Below, piece by piece: positions 19,291-29,992 of a DNA stretch of 64,000 nt (position 1 is the first letter of the stretch; the number at the start of each line of letters is the position of its first letter). Both the position numbers and the translations under genes were made by a program. Source of the stretch: Limnomonas spitsbergensis (Eukaryota > Chlorophyta > Chlorophyceae > Chlamydomonadales); assembly GCA_037349105.1 (NCBI GenBank), contig JAYJMM010000114.1:992001-1056000 (forward strand), read 5' to 3'. The notes beneath the pieces are model-generated. The model was not told where the DNA came from and did no database searches. It was given only the letters and a program-made list of their open reading frames with translations.

Positions 19291-19654
19291 TATGATGCTC
19301 ATGCAGATGGTGCTAGCCATGGTCTGTTGGTACAAGGACCGGCGACAGAACCCTTATCAACACATATATAACATGTTCGAGTTCAGGGGGCATAGGAACT
19401 TGACAGCCAGCGTGTTTTGTCAGAGCCTTTGCCCATGTCCGTTTTGTACTGGCATGATGCCCTGTCTCTACACACAACGTCACATAATCCGCATGTGCCT
19501 CAGCACCGCTTGGCTCCAAGCTGCATGCTGCACGACATCGGTGTAGCAAAATGTGAGCTCCAACGTGCAACTTCATAGCTGATGGCTTTACCATCTTTCC
19601 ATAGCCAGGCACCTTGCACACCATCTGCGCCGCCCCATGCACTGATGGTCCATG

Positions 19655-20106
19655 CTCTTGCGGAAGATCCTCCTGACGGGGGGTTGATGACGTAACACCT
19701 CTGGGCCATGCTGAAATGAAGATCCTCCTGCCCCCGGGGGTTGATGACGTTACACCTCCGGGCCTTGCTGAAATGAAGATCCTCCTGCCGGGGGTCAACG
19801 AGGTTACACCTCTGGGCCATGCTGAAATGAAGATCCTCCTGTCGGGGGGTATAATGACGTTACACCTCTGGGTCATGCTGAAATGAAGATCCTCCTTCCG
19901 GGGGTTAATGACGTTACACCTCCGGGCCATGCTGAAATGAAGATCCTCCTGCCGGGGGTTAATGACGTTACACCTCTGGGCCATGCTGAAATGAAGATCC
20001 TCCTGCCGGGGGGTTAATGACGTTACAGCTCTGGGCCATGCTGAAGTGAAGATCCTCCTGCCGGGGGTTTAATGACGTTACACCTCTGGGCCATGCTGAA
20101 ATGAAG
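19655..20106. repeat. Tandem array of about 56-bp units
   Basis: Eight or so copies of a unit with TGACGTTACACCTCTGGGCC then ATGCTGAAATGAAGATCCTC. Length varies by 1-3 bp because of the G-run (CCGGGGG). Single copies of the same core occur elsewhere in the window (about 22149, 27183, 27866, 48503), so the array arose by amplifying a dispersed element. Confidence 0.85.
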
Positions 20107-21189
20107 ACAAGTGGCCTGGGCTTGGCATCATCGCCTCTGTACGGGAACTCAGCCGAAATGCTTGAGCTGCGACGTGAAGCTGGTGGAAGCTGACCAGGGA
20201 CTCCCAACAACTGGGCATGCAGGCAGCTGAAGATGACGACAAGGGTCCACACCTGGCACGTCGCAATGATACCCGGAGAAGAGGAGGCTGACATTGCGAA
20301 GGGGATGGCCCTGTGGGCTGGTCCCTTGAGCAGAGCACCGACTCTCCCATCCCAGTCCAAGGAAGCTCATCAGCCTCCCTCCCTCTGGAGTACCTCCAAG
20401 TTCACGAGCACGAGCACCCCTGTCACCACAGCTGCCTCCATCATCAGCTGCTCCGGTGTCAACTCACCCACGCTGTGCAGACCACCTATCGCCGTAGCGA
20501 CTTCGAGCATGCCTGCTCTGAGCACTGCCAGGGCTGACACGCAGTTGCATGAGACTAAATTGCAGATGGATTGCGCAGCCCAAAGGTAAACAGGTCTTGC
20601 CAATCAGTTACTGCCAAGGACGTGTCCGTCCTCCAATTTGAAAACATTTTTGACGGTGCTCACAGGATGTCGTTGCTTAGTTCCTAACAATTACTGAGCC
20701 AACTACATTGTTTGACTCAATAATGGGCATACAAACAACAGTGCTCGTGGTAGCGGAGCCATGAATGCCCTCATGCCATAGTTGCATGCCAAGAGGGGTC
20801 TGGTTTTCATGTGTCTTACATTTCATGATGCAGATCGACATACATTGACGTGATGAATGCAACGGTGTATATATGGTTTCAATCTGATGTCTAACGCATA
20901 AGGTGCAGGTACTACTTTTCTAAAAATACGTCTTTGTATGTTTACCCCTCCCCCCCCCCGACTTTGCCCCCCCTACACCATACCCCCCTCCCCCCATGGA
21001 CCAAAATAAATTCAATACCAGATTTGGAATGCTCTCGTCAAGGTCTACAACTTTGGGTGATGGGGTGTTTCCAGCCAATATTTGGCCACCCTTCGCCACG
21101 AACTGGAATTCTGGGACACACTTCGGCTCATCCCTATGTGGGCTGTGCACACAAAACATGTGCTGGCTGTCGGCGCTGCGCTGTTAGGC
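20107..21189. other. Unassigned region with a protein-like - strand stretch
   Basis: On the - strand at 20603-20370 an open stretch reads CVSALAVLRAGMLEVATAIG then GLHSVGELTPEQLMMEAAVV, which looks like real protein but matches no family I know. Positions 20938-21000 are a C-rich run. The - strand at 21159-21000 encodes VPEFQFVAKGGQILAGN and ESIPNLVLNLFW, possibly the continuation of the reverse-transcriptase remnant at 21190-21511. Confidence 0.3.
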
Positions 21190-21511
21190 GGCTGCCAAAC
21201 TCCAGGATCTCTGTATTGCTGACGTTGACTTGGAGCTGTTAATCCATTTCGCACTCACAAAGGGTATCTAGCATGCGCTGCAGCCCGGCCGGGCTGCAAG
21301 CTGGGAGGCCATCCACGTCTTGAGGAGACAACGCAGCCGTTGCCCTATCTGGCACCTGGCTGCGATCATGCCCGGCAAGCCGCTGATTTGGAGGCTGGAG
21401 AGCATAGGGCAGCCCTTTTTGATGCCTCTGGTGAAAGGCACATGTCAGTGGTTTTGGTGCCGCCAGTGAGCATTCAGACTGCTCCTTCATAGTCTCATGG
21501 AGCGCTTGCAC
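21190..21511 (-). pseudogene. LINE-type reverse transcriptase remnant
   Basis: Seen on the - strand: DVDGLPACSPAGLQRMLDTL, then CECEMD, an in-frame stop, and QLQVNVSNTEILEFGSR. Known: non-LTR reverse transcriptases carry YADD...L.A.SP.GLQ..LD.L..FC...GL.VN..KTE.L.F just after the catalytic aspartates, and the match in order and spacing is good. The catalytic YADD has decayed (SPQDVD) and stops interrupt the frame, so the copy is dead. Upstream and downstream domains are not recognisable. Confidence 0.55.
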
Positions 21512-22446
21512 CGCCGTAAATAGCTTAATATCTAACTAACCTTGTTGCGGGTTAGTCTCTAAAGGGGCTGGGGATTCGGTCTTCCTGTCGTTTTGTTGTT
21601 GTTATTTGGAGGGTGGGGACTCATACCTTTCTCTCGCGCCCTCTCCCTTGAGTTTCCTAGCTGGCTCTTTGTTTGCCAACGTGGCTGAGCTTTATTTTTG
21701 AGCAGGGCCCGGAGGTGTAACGGGTAAACTAGCCTAATGGCATGTGAGGGTGTTCGTACAGATGCCGCCACAACTACCCTTGTGGCACTCTGTCGCAGGC
21801 TCTCAAGTCTTGGTGAAGTCAAAAAGTTACATGCAGCTTGCCGCGACCTTCAGCTGTGCGTGGACTGCATGCCAAGAGGACAGTGGCCTGGAGATAGCCA
21901 CAGTGCCGCTGAAAACCAAGTGCTCAGGATGTATGTCCCCGTGCATGCGCGCCCATTAATCAGTTATGGAGGCTGGTAAGACTCTGGCATCGGGTGTCAC
22001 GTCATTGACAGTCTACCATGCTGCCAGCCTGATTCATATCTATGAATGGCCGCTGCAGCGGTGTCAAACAAATTGCAGAAATAACTTGAGCATCTGCTTG
22101 TGGCCTCTTGAATTTTATGTCCCAATCAGACAGTTGGACACCCCCGCGGCCAGAGGTGTAACGTCATTGACCCTCGCGGCCGGGCCTCTTGAACACGTCC
22201 CTCGGGGATAAGGCCCGTAACCCAGAACTACGAATGCAATCCAACGCTGAGCTATGTACCATTTGCTACTGTTGGTGCAACGTCATTAACTGTGAGTGTC
22301 CCCAGTTGCCGCAACCAGTTGAAGCATGCAAAAGGCCGGGAATCGAGTTATTTCGAATGCACTATTCGCTCGTTAAAGATGTTTACAGCTGAGCAGGAGA
22401 AAGGTAGATGGCAACAGAAGTTTCACTTCAGGTGAGACAACCTGGT
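21512..22446. other. Spacer with dispersed repeat pieces
   Basis: No gene recognised. It holds several single copies of the GTGTAACGTCATTGA-type motif (about 21997, 22153 and 22277) and a tRNA-like fragment (separate entry). Close to the end, TTACA at about 22383 is the reverse complement of the algal poly(A) signal TGTAA and lies about 60 bp beyond the eL42 stop codon, in the right orientation to serve that gene. Confidence 0.45.
22195..22262 (-). mobile_element. tRNA-like SINE fragment
   Basis: On the - strand the sequence TAGCTCAGCGTTGGATTGC matches a tRNA A-box (TRGCNNAGNNGG), and about 25 bases later GTTCTGGGTTACGGG is a weak B-box. The stems do not close into a proper cloverleaf, so this is more likely a tRNA-derived SINE head than a tRNA gene. 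Confidence 0.35.
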
Positions 22447-23616
22447 TTACTTCTTCTTGAGGTCTCCACCGATCTCGAAGTGCTTGCACCTCTGCAGGCA
22501 GGCAGGAGGGAATGACAGAGGTCATGTACCGTAGATCGCAAAACAAAACACGAAAACGCATGGGTATGTGGATGGCCAAATTTCCACATGGACTCCAGCC
22601 CATACTAATTTCTAGAACACCTGTCACTCCTTTTAATCCATTTGGAGCCATACCCCAGCAGTTGGGGGCTCATACTGTCGTACCAATCTGATGTATGATG
22701 ACATCAATGGGTATGATGGAGTCAATGGTTGAATAGTTAAAACCTGTCCATCCAATCCAGTGCTACATCAAGCAGCTAATTCTCCACCCAACCTGAACCC
22801 GACCCTCCACCCTACCAAGTAATAAATTCACACATTGCTGCAGGATCCCCACCTTGATGGGCTTCATGCATGTTTGCTTGCAGTCCGTGCACTGCATCCT
22901 CAGGACAATCTTCTTCGTGGTCTTAGCCTGTGGACAGTGAAGTAAATCAAATTGGAACCATGGCACTGCATGGCCTTTTGTCAGCAGGCAAAAATATCAG
23001 ACGTCATCAGACAGTTGGTTCACTTCAGGGCAAGCCCTCTCCACCATGGGTTCTTGCATGAGTGATGAGTGATCTCTCCTAGCAAACACCCTTATTCCAA
23101 CCTCCATGCCCCACCTTCTTGTGGAACACAGGCTTGGTCTGGCCACCATACCCAGATTGCTTTCGGTCGTAACGCCTCTTCCCTGGACAAGGCAGAGGCA
23201 TGGGAGGTCAGCACCCAGGTCCCACGGCTCCCAGCCGGCGTGTAGAGGGCATGCACCGAATGGCTCATCAGCTTCATGCGCCGGGACAGACGATGGGAAC
23301 CCATACAACAGCATCCGCAGTCGATGACCGGGTGTCCGCTGAATAGAAAAGGGTCGTGGGCCTGACTTCGGCAGCATCGATCCCGAGAATTTCAAAAGAG
23401 CAGCCTCACCCTGAGCAAACAGGGAAGCCTTGCCAGTCTTGTACTGCGTGACCTTCATGGTCATGTGCTTCTTGCATCCCTTGCAGAACGCCTTCTTGGT
23501 CTTAGGGACGTTCACCTAGACACGACACGGATATTTTCCATAAATAACGAGAGATCAAATGGAGGCTCCAGAGTCGCTCCTTCGGGCGGCTGCACAGTTT
23601 TGGATGCCCTCACCAT
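22447..23616 (-). CDS. RPL36A: 60S ribosomal protein eL42 (L36a/L44)
   Basis: Seen: five exons on the - strand, all in phase: ATG only (23616-23614), 23515-23410, 23182-23115, 22927-22853 and 22491-22447. The 98-residue product starts [11 protein letters not shown] after the Met, and includes [49 protein letters not shown] and [10 protein letters not shown]. Known: this is eL42, a small zinc-binding protein at the ribosomal E site of the large subunit. The paired cysteines (C12/C15, and two further down) are kept. The residue whose change to Gln gives cycloheximide resistance in yeasts is Pro here (P54). Oddities: the intron falls directly after the start codon, the N-terminal Cys loop is two residues shorter than usual, and the tail is short (LKKK). 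It is transcribed divergently from Rab7. Confidence 0.93.
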
Positions 23617-23869
23617 TTTCCCAGCCTGCCAAGAGACGTTGAATAGACCTAGTAGAGAGAGAAAGAGTCGGCTGTGTGCTAGCTTTGAACTCGTACGGTA
23701 CGGTTCAGGGTAGAGGGTAGAGAGGACTAAATAGTGGGGGATGCCACGGACGCTTTGCCACAAAAGCTTTCTAGCCTGCTTTTCGTCTTTATATAATCAT
23801 TGCAAGAGAAGATTTTACATCTCCATTGTATAGTTTTAGGTTTTCTACTTGCTCGCTGTGCTCGCTGAA
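23617..23869. promoter_or_regulatory. Divergent promoter between eL42 and Rab7
   Basis: The two start codons are only about 250 bp apart on opposite strands. Toward Rab7, TTTATATAAT at 23788-23797 lies about 75 bp before the ATG and is a good TATA candidate. Toward eL42 the - strand has CTATTTAG near 23735 and a pyrimidine-rich CTTTCTCTCTCTAC tract near 23655, as often seen before ribosomal-protein start sites. Function is inferred from position. Confidence 0.55.
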
Positions 23870-25639
23870 ATGGCACCCGGCAAGAAGCGACGATTGCTGA
23901 AAGTTATAATCCTTGGGGATTCGGGAGTGGGAAAGACTTCCTTGATGAACCAATACGTCCAGAAAAAGTTCAGCAAAGAGTACAAAGCCACGATTGGAGC
24001 TGATTTCTTGACAAAGGAGATCGAAGTGGATGATAAAACGGTCACTATGCAGGTTGGTGAAACGCGTGAAGCTTCGTGGTCGGACGTGCTCTCGCGTATT
24101 ATCACGGGTAGTATCTCTCGGTATGGTCACAGGAGAGCTGGCTTGAAACCTAGGGCATGTGTCATCTTGTGATCCACCTGCTGCTGCAGATTTGGGATAC
24201 AGCAGGGCAAGAGAGGTTCCAGAGCCTCGGGGTGGCTTTCTACCGAGGTGCAGACTGCTGCGTGCTTGTCCATGACGTGAACAATGCCAAGTCCTTCGAA
24301 GCCCTGGACAACTGGCGTGACGAGTTTCTCATACAGGTGCGCTGGCATGGTCTCTTGACAAGGATGGTCATTGTCATGCAAGGCACCTGGGGGAGATGGT
24401 CACACCGTTCACCTGGACCGAGCAACAGTGATTTTAAACTCAGCCACCTTGCTCTTGTGGCTTGCCATCTTACGAAGATATAACGTGCCTCACAGGTACC
24501 CAAAAGCCTCTGGACGTGGCCTGCCCCATTAGCCCTTGCTTGTTTATGAGACAGATTGATTGGATTTAGACAAAATCAGAGAATCTCTTGTGACTTAATT
24601 TTACTATGGTATCGCCTGTCTGGAAATCACAGGCGAGCCCGCAGGACCCGGACAATTTCCCGTTCATGGTTCTGGGCAACAAGATCGACGTGGACGGCGG
24701 CAATGCAAGAGTGGTAAGCACCGATGCACGGACCCAGATGCATGACACAAATTGTGATGTTCTGGTCTCAAAGCAGCCTCGCAGCAAAGGCAACAGAAAT
24801 CTTATTACATGTCGTCTGCGGAAGCCTCTGCGCTCCCTGCCCAGGAGTAATAGCTTAGGTAACCGACAGAAGAATTTGAAGGGCGGCATCTGCCCTGCTG
24901 TCCGACAGCAGAATTGCAAGGGTTATATCTGCCCTGCTTGCTGCAAGCAGGTAACCAAGAAGAAGGCGGAGGCTTGGGCGCAGTCCAAGGGCGGAGTCCC
25001 CTACTTCGAGACGTCGGCCAAGGAGGACGTTAATGTGGAGGCAGCCTTCATGCAGATTGCGCGCAATGCTCTCCGGCATGAAAAGGAAGAGGAAGTGTGA
25101 GTGCAGGGGGCGGGGCGGGACAGACCTCAATTTTGATGTCCTGTGAAGGCTGTGATGCACCCGTCATTTAACTGTGCTCCGTGACAAACTGACCGTAGTA
25201 CAATGCCCTCTGGGGGCCTCTCGGTGGCAGACTGGCAGTGCATATTGAAGATATTTTTTTGCGCCACAGATAAACTTTGGCTGGTCGATGGGCAGCCATT
25301 ACTGTGCGGATAGGGACCAAACCTAGACTGGCCGGTTGCCAAGGTAGGCTAGATACACCAGTGTTTACCGGTGCTCGTCGTGATGCTGATGAAGTGCACT
25401 GCGCAGCGATGTCCTCTTAACATTTTGCATGATGAGCAGCTGTGGATCTCAGCTCAGCTCATCTGGCTGACTGCTTCCTGTATGTCATTAGCCCAGCTAC
25501 TGCAAGACGCACAACACCCAACAGTGTCTCAGAGTGGTCTTTAATACTTGTTGTCACCATTGTTCATTGCAGTTTCATGCCTGACGCGGTCAACATGAAT
25601 ACGTCTGCAGCTCCCAAGAAGAGGCCCGGCTGCTGTTAA
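23870..25639 (+). CDS. RAB7: Rab7-type small GTPase
   Basis: Seen: five exons joined in phase, 23870-24052, 24190-24336, 24633-24713, 24951-25096 and 25573-25639, giving 207 residues, the usual Rab7 length. Motifs: P-loop GDSGVGKT (16-23), effector loop [13 protein letters not shown] (39-51), WDTAGQE (63-69), the Rab7-specific [22 protein letters not shown] (125-129), ETSAK (157-161) and a C-terminal CC for geranylgeranylation. Known: Rab7 (RabG3 in plants) directs late endosome-to-vacuole traffic and fusion. The start was chosen as the first Met before [12 protein letters not shown]; an in-frame ATG seven codons upstream is less likely. Introns 2 and 3 contain short duplications, including a roughly 45-bp pair just before the 3' splice site at 24950. 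Confidence 0.95.
25275..25335 (-). repeat. Dispersed GGTTTGGTCCC family member (in Rab7 intron 4)
   Basis: The - strand carries GGCCAGTCTAGGTTTGGTCC then CTATCCGCACAGTAATGGC, matching the family best preserved at 60055-60180. It lies within the last intron of Rab7. Confidence 0.65.
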
Positions 25640-25673
25640 ATGGGGTGTCTACCAAGGACTGGATCCTGTGGGT

Positions 25674-25678
25674 GTAAT
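25674..25678 (+). terminator. Candidate TGTAA poly(A) signal of Rab7
   Basis: TGTAA, the usual green-algal polyadenylation signal, occurs 35 bp after the Rab7 stop codon. Confidence 0.45.
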
Positions 25679-27327
25679 TTTGTTCAGTCAGTCATGGCTG
25701 CCTTTGTAGTGTGAGTGTGGGTCCCGGTATGTCTGCTACATCATGGCAAGCTGTTCTTGACTGGTAGGATGTCGGCAATCTGATTTTTGCTGTTTGTTCT
25801 TGAAGTTTGTGTACCGGTATGTAGTAGGGGGGGGGGGTGAGTTGGTCGGATGGTCGACTTACTGTCGTAGTAAACTGGCAGATTTGTACAAGTTTGTATT
25901 CACAGAAGAACTCCCATCTTGGCATTTTGTGTAGTGGCACAAACTGGTGAAGCAAATAAGACACGAGTGCCGGAATCTAACTGTCTAGGTCTGGAACTCA
26001 GCTGGGCCTAGCTTGCTTAGGGCTCGTTCGGAAAGCAAGTCATGATCCGTCCATTTGCGAATATCTTTCAAACGTGAACAGCGTCTATGCCCAATGCACC
26101 AGTGCAACCTTCACAGCCAGGCAGTGTGTTTGGCCGGTAGTCTAGAACCAGTTCATGAAGGTCACACTAAAAGTGCATCAATCCCACTGCCCGGATTGCC
26201 GGGGCCCTGCCCCCCTCGCATGTGACCTGGCTGTGTGTGGTATTGAGCTTGCTCATCCTCTACCAGCCCCATGCGGCCGAGCGTTCAGCAGGTCCCAGCG
26301 GGTATGCACCGTTCTAAACTAAAAGTGCATAGCCAATTGGGCATGCGGTGTTGGTCATGTTCATTTTCGTTAACAAAAAAGGTGCTCGGGAGGTCCTGCC
26401 GGGTGACCCTTTCAGTCATATTCACCCCAACCTCGTGGCGAGAGCACGAGATTAGCAAGTCTATGACATCAAGTGAGAGAAGCAAGTGCATATGAATCCC
26501 GGTGCCAGTACTCTTACAAAAGTGGGCAAACTGCACTTACTATCCTTCAGATCAGGTAAAATCAAAATATCAGATAATATCTTACGCCTACCAGCCATAC
26601 AATCCCGTTCAAAATCATTCGCGGTAAAAATCAGACGTCAAAATTGGGGTCAAATGAGCATTCAAATGAAATCAACTTTGCGAATCCTGTTGGATACCTG
26701 GCGTTCTCAACTGAGCAGGTAATCCTCAGCATCGCGTTTCTTAACATGGTTTTAGTTCTGGGTGTAGTCACGGAGGGGGTCATGCATCACAAATATTGAT
26801 TGCACTTTGCAGTACACGGGGCGTGATGAGAAGGCACTCCACAGGCAAGTGGGCTATATATTTTCAGTTCCAGAACTCCCAGATCCAAGCTGAGTGCCAA
26901 GCCAACTCAAAAAGGAAATCCTGCATCCATCCTCGCGCACCCACATCGCCTTTGGGTCGCTAGTTCATGAACCTGTCTTCCGTCTCTGCGTCTTCACGAG
27001 CAGGCAGAGGTTTTTGCTTCAGGCAGAACCTCTGCGTCTGCCATATAAATCATCAGGCATTCATGCACAATCTCTGCGCACTCACAGGACAGGCAGGAGG
27101 TCTCCACCTCATACAGGCAGATAGGAGCCACCTTATACACCAAGTCACCAACGGCACTCCTTGGAGCACCGAATCCAGTCGATGACATTACACCCCTGGG
27201 CCCTGCTCAGAGGGCTCCGCCACACGGGCGCTCAAAGAATCAAATTGGGAGAAGTAAAAAAGAAAAAAACTGAATCTAATATAAAAGCAACCTGATCTGG
27301 GCTGTCCCTACACCACAGCTCTCATAC
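25679..27327. other. Spacer; no gene recognised
   Basis: No supported exon or RNA gene. There is a G-run at about 25826 and a member of the TGACATTACACC-type dispersed motif at about 27183-27210. A Lys/Glu-rich AT run near 27240-27290 is non-coding as read. Confidence 0.4.
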
Positions 27328-27654
27328 TTGTTTGCAAGCGCGCATGTCGAATAGCACCTTGTTCAAAGGATCAGTACACTTTCTGGACATGCACTGCTCT
27401 CCAGCACCCTCACCCCATGCACATAGCCCCAGCTGTCCCACCTTGCTGCCATCAGGCAGGCCGTCCGCCTGCGAGGGCGAGGAGGGCGGAGGCTCCTGAG
27501 ACGGCATCCTCGGCCGCTTGGCCGTGCCCGCCGCTGTCTTGAGCTTGATCTTTGTCTTTATCTTGGGGCGTGACCCAGTGGTCACCTCGCTGGGGCCTGC
27601 GCCCTCAGAGGCCGTGGGCATCACCACGGGGCTCAAAGCGACGCCACGTTCCTC
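27328..27654 (-). CDS. Two exons of an unrecognised Lys/Pro-rich protein
   Basis: Seen on the - strand: exon 27654-27442 (71 codons) lies between a CGACAG acceptor and a GTGGGA donor, and exon 27393-27328 (22 codons) between GCAG and GTATGA; all borders are phase 0. The first encodes a basic run (PKIKTKIKLKTAAGTAKRPR) followed by a Pro/Ser-rich stretch. The second encodes MSRKCTDPLNKVLFDMRACK. The basic segment would suit a nuclear or chromatin protein, and the second exon could be the start of a helical domain such as a bromodomain, but this is only a guess. Further exons on either side were not found. Confidence 0.5.
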
Positions 27655-27674
27655 CTGTCGGGTTACAGACACAG

Positions 27675-27845
27675 GGAGGAGCGGGGTTAGGAGCAGCGCT
27701 GGACAAAAGTGCTATCCAAGACCCTTAAAGGAGGTTCTGGACTCTTGACACAAGGAGGAGCGGGCCAGCGGGGTAAGGAACAGCGCTGGACAAAAGTGCT
27801 ATCAGAGACCCTTATAGGGGTTTCTAGACTCTTGACACACCCACT
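27675..27845. repeat. Tandem duplication of about 90 bp
   Basis: Two copies of a block containing AGCGCTGGACAAAAGTGCTA and GACTCTTGACAC lie directly upstream (in - strand sense) of the exon at 27654. On the - strand both copies read DSTFVQRCS, so part of an exon or splice-site region may have been copied. Confidence 0.75.
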
Positions 27846-29992
27846 CAAGACACTGAACAGGTTAATGACATTGCACCTCTGTGCCATGCTGAAATGAAGC
27901 TCGGCCATGTCGGCAAACAAAAAGTCAGCCAGGAAAGTGAAGGGAGATGGCGCAAGAGGAAAGAAAGGATAGGAAGTTCACCCACCAAACAACAACAACA
28001 ACAAAAAAATGCCAGGGAAACTGTATGCCCTGCCCCTGAAGAGACTAGCCTTCAAAAAACTCAGCTACAAGTTCCATAAAAGACAGGGCCTCACACTGAA
28101 CAGGTATGACGTGGACACCAGGGCGCGACCTCGAAGCGATGCGTGGAGCTTCAAATAATACGGAGGAGATTCATAGTTGCATACACGATACGATGATGCG
28201 CATTTCATGCGTCGAATTTGCACCAGGCCAGCCAGCCGTTGATGATCTTGTGTAAAGCAACAATACTAGGGACAGCAGAAATGGCTTAGCATAGCCTTGG
28301 ATGGCGTAGGGTAGCCTAGGAGGACGTCGGTTATAAAACGCAAGTTCGTTTTCAGGGGTGATGGCAGCGATTATTGAAGACGGCACACTGCACCACTTGT
28401 TTTTGCTTTCCCATGGAACGAAGCGCGACTCTGCAACTGCACCGTGCCATTTAATTGAATACGTGGAAATTGTGAATTTCGGGGAAATGTGAGCGTCTAT
28501 GACGAGATATTTCAGGGTTTCAGTAGCAAGATATTTATCCTGAACATCATTGACACAAACTCGGGTGACTGGCTTCTTCAGAGAGGATCACATTTGGATG
28601 CCAGGCTGCCCCTGATACCTACTCTCATATAGAACGGCGCCGAACATGAGCCCCAACCGAGGACGTGAGAAGCTCTAGTGCTCTACCCGTTATCCTATAC
28701 CCCTCATCTGTTGACAATTCTGATACACACCATCCCCTGCACATTGTAATTGCCGTTGCGCATCCCAGACTCGTTCTTCATGCGTGTGTGAAAATGCTCA
28801 CGCTGCAAGCTGCCTGGCTCACCTTCTACACGCAACCCACCAGGGGACTGGACATTTCAATTGACTTCCGTCAAATATGGATAACTAATTTCTGTGTATG
28901 CTGTGTTTGGGATACAAAACTGAACAGAGCTCGTGCTTTCAGAATAAAGTGCGTACACGTTATGTTGACGGTGTTTGTAAGGATCCTTCACCTCTGACCA
29001 GTATTATTCATGAGGAAAGGCAACACGAATCTACAATACACCTAGGTCTGACATCCCTAACTATTCCAGCCATTTCAGCTTCAATTTAGCTGCACCCTGG
29101 CCCACAGCTGCCCCCTGCCCCCCTACAGATTGGGCCACTGGCCGTAGGCCGCTCAAGGCTTGGTCCCAATCCGCCCAGTGGCCGCCACCCTGCCGCCCCC
29201 CAAGGGTAGTCTGGCGCACACTAAATAAAACTGACGGTGAGGCCGTCTCACCTCTCTGAGATCACAACCGCCTGGTCCTAGCAGCAGGGCCCGCCTGATT
29301 TCCTCTCTGGAGAACTCCCGCGGCTGGAACTCATGCTCTGGCCATTCCGCCACACTCGCAAGCAACCATCGATCAGACCTAGCGCGTTGCAAAGCATAGG
29401 CAGTGCGTCAGGCACCAGTGGATCTATGAAGCATACGGTTTGAAGGTACTTCAGCTGCATTGAAGATACAGCCCGGTCTGCCGTTGGCAGGGCTTGCTGC
29501 AGGAAGCCGTTCAGCTTGGGCCATCGGCCAGTCAAGGTTTGGTCCTATTTGGCAGTCCATTTCATTCCCCAGGTGACACAGGCATCTGGAGCATGCATAT
29601 GACTATGTCTAATATAGAATAATAGAGAAATTTCATCCCAGTAGACGCACCACCAATGTGCAACAACTCTTGAGGGTAAATACTAGACAGTAGGGTTCGC
29701 AATGTTTGCACCACATGATGCAGGCTGAAAATAAAACCAATTGCTGAATGCATCCCGGTGTAGAGTATTTATTTTTTGAAGCAAAGGAGTGTACAGGTGA
29801 ATAAGATGTAACATGCAAGGACTAGTCCGTGGGTGGGTAATGCACCCAGGGGTGGGGGACTTTTTCAATTTGAATTATTCGCAGGTAACAATAAGACTGG
29901 ATATCAAGCTAACTGTTACTGATGTTGCGCAGGATTGATATAAGCGCAGTGCCCCGGGTTCAGAAAAAGGCAGAAATACAGGTCGTGCATCA
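27846..29992. other. Spacer with dispersed repeats; no gene recognised
   Basis: Contains one TGACATTGCACCTCTG-type motif at about 27866, a CAA repeat at about 27990, and a weak tRNA-like A-box on the - strand at about 28700-28660 (GGGTAGAGCACTAGAGC). Two members of the GGTTTGGTCCC family lie at about 29120-29190 and 29455-29565. No coding exon is supported except that the DUF3611 gene's first exon follows at 29993. Confidence 0.4.
29455..29565 (+). repeat. Dispersed GGTTTGGTCCC family members
   Basis: Carries GGCAGGGCTTGCTGCAGGAA and GGCCAGTCAAGGTTTGGTCC in the same order as the copy at 60055-60180. A second, weaker member lies at 29120-29190 (CCGCTCAAGGCTTGGTCCC). Confidence 0.65.

Noticed and set aside
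28630..28710. A functional tRNA gene on the - strand
   Set aside because: Only an A-box-like stretch is convincing; stems do not pair and the B-box is poor.
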